Shown piece by piece: positions 59,204-64,000 of a stretch of DNA of 64,000 nucleotides. The position numbers and the translations under genes were made by a program. This DNA comes from Camellia lanceoleosa. Lineage: Eukaryota; Streptophyta; Magnoliopsida; Ericales; Theaceae. The stretch lies in contig CM045763.1 in NCBI GenBank assembly GCA_025200525.1, positions 66,041,018 through 66,105,017 on the forward strand, read 5' to 3'. The notes below the pieces were generated by a model. That model had not been told where the DNA came from. It ran no database searches and saw only the letters and a program-made list of their open reading frames with translations. How positions within the stretch are numbered: position 1 is the stretch's first letter; each line of letters opens with the position of its first letter.

Positions 59204-59985
59204 TCAAGACTTGGACTCAGCCTCGTTGCCATGGTCACCATTCTCGATCACTGTGCCCTCGACTTTCTTGCTTATCTCATTGTCCATCGGCTTGTTTTGT
59301 TCCTCATTTTTCTGTCCCTCTTTCACTTCGCCTTCCATTCGGCATGTCTTTTCCTCGGCATTGCGTGTATCTGGTTTTTCCTCAACTGGTATTTGCTCCA
59401 CCTTTTCTTGAACTTCTGGTTCCTCGGCTTTCCCTTTATCATTTCCAGTTACTTCAGAACTGTCAGCTACTTTCCCAATCTCAACCGCTTTTGAATTTCC
59501 TGGTTCAGCTTCTCCGTCCATGCTCTCATCAGCATCAGGCATTTTAACGTCTTGTCCGAGCTTAGCTTCTTCAGGAGCATCTTCGGCTTTGCCTTCCATA
59601 TCACAGGTTTCGTCTTTCTGCTCATCTTGATTTTCTTTCACAACATGCTTCTTGATTTCTTCAGTTTTATCTCCTTCTTTCACCGCCTCTGTTTCTTCAG
59701 GGGCAACTTCTTTTTCTTTGTCATCCTTCTTTGAAGTTGAAGATTTCGACCACGCTTCGTCGGAGTATCACTTTCCAGTGTGGGAGCTGTCTTTGCTTTC
59801 TCACTGATCCTGGCTGACCTCCTTGGGGTTTCACCGGTTCCCCAATCAAACTCAGATATGGCTGGATTTCCAGGATGTGATTTCAGGTATTGTTCCAACT
59901 GTTTTCTGTTGATGATCTCCTCACCTGTTGGGGCAGTGAATATGATCTCATTCTTTTTAGGAGTGCCTGCTTTCTTGGGTATGAA
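59204..59985 (-). pseudogene. Second copy of MBD10/11-like gene, exon 2, frameshifted
   Basis: Reverse-complement partner of 11773-12558, with intact acceptor (TCTGCAG|TTC) and the domain readable through [19 protein letters not shown]. Two differences matter: the codon after TTC is ATA instead of ATG (Met to Ile), and after SDTPTK a 3-base loss plus a 1-base loss near 59748 shift the frame, giving a stop about 25 codons later and losing the acidic tail. About ten other substitutions separate it from the left copy by eye. Exon 1 would lie beyond 64000. It may be a null allele or an assembly/consensus indel. Confidence 0.8.
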
Positions 59986-60650
59986 CTGCAGACGAAGACA
60001 GCTTTGTTTTACACAAATCTTTTCTCAGGAGAAAAAGGACAAAAATTCAAAAAGCAGGCTAAATGGTATTGAAGTATATGGTCGGGAAATGAATGAGAAT
60101 GGGTAAGTTAAGAGTGAAGAGTTAGAAGTGGAACTAAACTAGTGAAAAATAAACACATCCTATTTATGAGAGAGCATAGGAAATAAGTAGATCATTGTTA
60201 AACTCCAACTTTCTATCTCAAATCAAAACAGAATGACTAGAGTCTACACACTTGTAAGGGTAACTGTCAGAGGCTTCCATAAACTTCCCTAATTAGATTC
60301 ATGGGTCAACTGAAACAACATAAATGCATGGGTCCTACTACAATACTCATCCCTTTCTGTATGCATACCATATGCGCCTACTACTTTGAGACATAACCCT
60401 ATGACACTTTGGAATAACCAAAAGCACTTTGGGGCATAACCAAGACCAATTTCATAACCAAACACCACTTTGGATTGTAACCAAGGTTGGCCCACTTTGA
60501 TTTGACAATATGTGAATCCCACTACCACTTCAAGTCAAAACCAACACCAGAGTAGGGCATAACTTGCATATGGAACATGCCCTCTCAATATGTACCTTAG
60601 ACTTGGCCTAAATTCACTTCTACACTGCAGATTACACAAGGCCATTCTTT

Positions 60651-60796
60651 TTTCTTCTTTTTTTTTGATCAACAACAAAGAATTTAATTGATAAATCAAA
60701 AAAGTAAGCAAGGATAAGGCATCCTCTTACAAAAGAAAAGGAGAAAACACAAAGCAATACCCTAACAAGAAACTCTTAAGCAAAAGCCTACATATC
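60651..60796 (-). mobile_element. Short poly(A) retroposon, right-arm copy
   Basis: Flanked by ACACAAGGCCATTCTTT (60634-60650) and ACATAAGGCCATTCTTT (60797-60813); the T-run at about 60650-60667 is its tail. Same insertion as 10961-11107. Confidence 0.7.
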
Positions 60797-62333
60797 ACAT
60801 AAGGCCATTCTTTGATGTACAATATGCACATTCATGTTCGTTATGGCTGCAACTATCAACTATACAAGTGTTCTTTAGGAGTAAGACTAGGCAACCTTTC
60901 CACAAGTTTTGATACACATCAGAGCATGTATTTGATCACATATCATTGCTGTACCAGTCCGATGGGTGTGTTCTTCTGACATATTCAACTGACAATGATC
61001 CACATTCTTGCATCCACAAGATCTCATTGTATATTCCAAACCCTCACCATATCTGCTCCAAAATTTTGTACGGTTAAAAGCTGTCAAACTCTTTTCAAGT
61101 GACAGAAGCCTAACAGAATCACCCCTATTAGACTAACATCCAGACTGATACCATAGCCCTACTTTTGAAGAACAAGATGACCAAAATCAAAACCAGTGTC
61201 AAAATACCTTATAATCTTCCCTCTTCCACATGACATGGAATGGAAGTAGAAATCTTTAAAAATAAATCTCAGAAAGAACTAACCAACTTATCTAATCATT
61301 TCTGAAGTAGACAACCTCTGCCAAACTAAATAAGAAGAGAGGCCATATACAAGATGGTGATTGCAAAGGTCTCCTTTGTTCTAGCAAGCAACTATCCCAA
61401 CAAAGCTCTTGATATCTGGAAGCACTTTGAAGGACTAAACCAGCTTAAAAGATTAACCAAAGCTTCACAAAACAAACTTGCAATAAGAAAGATATAAGAC
61501 GACTCCAAATATAACCTCAACGAAGACATCGAACTATGTTTCCACTGTGTACCACAGTAATCTGTGTTCCAAATAAACAAATATATTAATATTTCATAAT
61601 CATATAGACAGCAGGCATAGCATTATGAAACAATTCACTGGCAGCTATAACATCATGCTACAAAAGTTTCTTTAATATGAGATATGTCCATGTAACTTTG
61701 TACTTCGATATTACCTCAATTCATGCGTTTTTCACTCATTTCCCTTGTAAACCTTCAGCCCCACCAACTTCTTGGGAAGCCTCAGAAGACAAGGGTCACT
61801 GAGACATGAAGCTTTAGCCTTGACAAGGGTGCTTGGGAGGCCTAACTGACATAGGTCACTAAGATGCATCCACATGAATACACCAATATATATTTTCAGC
61901 AGAGATATTCATAAAAAAATTGAGTACCTACAGAGAGCTTATTCTAAGCAATAGATTACAGAAAACGGGCCACTTCACTTCATACTTCCTCCACACACTT
62001 GTATTAATACAGGGTGCTTAGATTTTAGAGAGGGGGTCATGGCATCATTAATATTCATATGTCTCACAATCAGAAATCTATAATATACAGAACCAAAACA
62101 GAATTATTATTTATAGCAAGTTCAATACGAGAGTCAACAATCAACACATCCGCTCATCGCTATAAGGCCTTGGTAAAAAAAGGTCAACTCAATGCATGAG
62201 GCTCCACTAAAGTGGAGACTGGGGATGGATGTATGCAGCCCTACCCCCAGGCAAGCCTAACCAATATGAAACAGTAACTCGATTCAAGTTCAAGGTACCA
62301 AAAGAACAAAAGGAAGGCTATATACAATGAGGG

Positions 62334-62334
62334 T

Positions 62335-62391
<57 letters not shown>
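62334..62391. repeat. TG/GA compound microsatellite, right arm
   Basis: About 24 bp of TG followed by about 32 bp of GA; the GA part is clearly longer than in the left arm. Confidence 0.9.
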
Positions 62392-62392
<1 letters not shown>

Positions 62393-62520
62393 AAGGATTG
62401 ACTAAAACATGGGTACGGCTTCACATAGAGCTGAGTGGAGAAGATAAATCCATGTAATTGATCTCAAGTGAACATTATTAAGCCTAGTTGAGTTCAGTTA
62501 AGGATTTGGTAATTCAAACA

Positions 62521-63082
62521 ATGAATCCATAAATCAGATGCTACTCACCAACCCCCAGAGTACAAAAAAAAACTATAAAGAAGGTGTCCCTTCTCCATGT
62601 TTTGAAGGAAATGCACACAAAACTTAGTCACATATGATATTATACATAAACCCATACTACCCATGACTCTTACCACTAACTCAATTTAGTAATCAAATAA
62701 ATACATATATAATATTTATTTATTTATAAAATATTATATGTAACAAAATACTAATAGTCCAACATCCGTACATGTCACACTGATTATAAAATGCACACAC
62801 AAATACAGGGATAAGAAACTATTTTCACTAAGGAGTAAACAAGCAAAAAAGAAGAGCAGGACAATGAAGTCTCCAGAATAGACTAATAGAATCGAACATC
62901 AAGAATAGTAAGAATTTTAGAGAGAAAATTCCCAATTAAGGATACAAGAGCAAAGCTTTGAGTAATGCAATAAAAAATATCAAAAACTAGTTATGGAGCA
63001 GCTAACCACCTAAACAAAACTAGCTCAACCACCAACTACCATACTAACACAACAACTAGTCACGTCAAACACAGGTTGAAAC
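62521..63082. other. 562-bp segment present only in the right arm
   Basis: Absent from the left arm between about 9235 and 9236. The segment has no coding, no TIR and no tail that I can see. TCAAACA/TCAAACAC copies at both boundaries suggest a deletion in the left arm between short repeats rather than an insertion here. Confidence 0.6.
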
Positions 63083-63616
63083 AAATACACCTGCACACAC
63101 ACTAACTCACCACAAAAAAGGAGCATAAATACAAACAGACAATAATTCTGAATGTTTTATGATCACAATTTCAAAAACCAGGTTTTGATGATTAGGGGAA
63201 TTCTGAGAATGAACTATCTTCATATAAATTAACTCATGTTTCAACCTTTAAGACAACACAACTTGAATGGAAAGGCCTTTATTCAGCAAAAGCATCCCAA
63301 GCCTTTTACAAATCTTCTAACTTCTGGAAACTATTTTCAAGTGATGACTCCTTGAGAGAAAATGAGCAGAAAGGTGCTATTTTCAGAACATAGTAAAATC
63401 TTTATTCAACCCATTCTAACTTTTTCCTAGTCTTTATGCAATATTTCATTCTTCGTTAACTGAATGAAAGCAGATTCTAATGATGATTAAGAACTCGCCT
63501 TACATATGAAATTTCAACTGACAACTTGTAAATGAACTTCTTTCACTAGTAACAGCACCCTTGATCTTTCACAAATCCTCATACTTCTGGAGACAGTTCC
63601 CAAGTGATGTCTAATT

Positions 63617-63919
63617 GAACGGCGCCGGAAGGCTTGGGTTCTTGCTTCCCATTGTTTGCTTTGGCTGGTATGGTTAGAATAGAATAGGCGTGTGTTTCGG
63701 GATGAGTGTCATTCTGTTTCTTGGATAGAGAATAGGTTGTTGATGGTGTTATATAGTTGGGTAACGGGTATAGTCAACCCCAATGTTTTGGGTTTTGTAG
63801 ATTTTGTGGAGGATTTAATTAGTTAGTTTTGTTTGGCCCTGTGGTGGGTTGCATTTTTGTATTCTTTGCATTGCCTTGGTGCTTTCTTATAAAGTTTGAT
63901 TATTTATCAAAAAAAAAAG
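63617..63919 (+). mobile_element. 5'-truncated LINE (L1-type) end, right-arm copy
   Basis: Plus-strand frame with [20 protein letters not shown], a stop (Gln codon in the left copy), then [16 protein letters not shown] and [14 protein letters not shown], then 3' UTR and poly(A) at about 63909-63918. Same insertion as 8401-8697. Confidence 0.75.
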
Positions 63920-64000
63920 TGTATTAGCAAAAAGAAACCCATTTCTAAACTTCATAAAATTTCAGCTCATTTGGAGCTTCGTTCGCCTCAAGTGTGAAGA

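Larger units (their letters stand above)
41086..64000 (-). repeat. Right arm of the inverted duplication (continues off window)
   Basis: Reverse-complement partner of 8319-30677. It holds two segments missing from the left arm (49867-50409 and about 62521-63082) and lacks 16011-16494. Confidence 0.95.
59986..64000 (-). other. Intron of the second MBD copy (partial)
   Basis: Matches 8319-11772 in reverse complement, including the retroposon, microsatellite and LINE end; it is larger by the 562-bp right-only segment. No other gene seen. Confidence 0.7.

Noticed and set aside
8319..64000. A new functional palindromic locus
   Set aside because: The sequence alone favours haplotypes joined at a placeholder gap; kept as a finding to test rather than claimed as biology.

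Overview
The window is plant nuclear DNA, almost certainly from a eudicot. It is AT-rich and has long introns. It carries Ty1/copia and Ty3/gypsy (Tat/Ogre-type) LTR retrotransposons, LINE ends, MITEs and many CT/GA/TA microsatellites. The only host gene I recognise is a methyl-CpG-binding-domain (MBD10/11-like) gene at 5664-12558 (+): a 30-codon first exon, an intron of about 6 kb and a 261-codon second exon. I cannot name the species.

The dominant feature is a very large inverted duplication. Positions 8319-30677 reappear in reverse complement at 41086-64000, and the repeat runs past the window edge. Between the arms lie exactly 100 N (30678-30777) and about 10.3 kb (30778-41085) present once. 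Paired landmarks: MBD exon 2 (11773-12558 / 59204-59985), copia remnant (16732-20880 / 51326-55473), Tat 4.3-kb LTR (21797-26153 / 45566-49844), Tat gag-protease (27140-30560 / 41220-44613), LINE end (8401-8697 / 63617-63919). The arms are similar but not identical: there are substitutions, frameshifts and three larger presence/absence differences (484 bp left only; 543 bp and 562 bp right only). A placeholder-sized gap and two contig ends inside the same kind of retrotransposon fit two haplotypes joined head to head better than a real palindrome, but both remain possible.

Layout: 1-529, end of a copia element; 530-1490, degraded antisense coding relic split by a Tourist-like MITE; 1500-5560, intergenic with satellites; 5561-12960, MBD gene; 12960-16731, intergenic with MITE-like sequence and the left-only insertion; 16732-20880, copia remnant (-); 21797-30677, 5' part of a Tat element (+); gap; 30778-49844, a more complete but dead Tat element (-) with LTR, PBS, gag, protease, G-patch, RT, RNase H, second RNase H and integrase, plus two decayed intron-containing genes on the opposite strand that resemble plant mobile domain (PMD) proteins; 49867-50409, right-only insertion; 51326-55473, copia (+); 55474-59203, intergenic; 59204-64000, second, frameshifted MBD copy.

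The most novel items are two related non-autonomous elements, one per arm (16011-16494 and 49867-50409). Each has related degenerate terminal repeats, a long palindrome centred on ACGTCGT, a purine-rich body and a target duplication (9 bp in one). Each faces an empty site in the other arm. Next is the antisense two-gene PMD cassette of the Tat element, whose upstream regions share GGTGGC/GGCCGGCC motifs with the element's own LTR.
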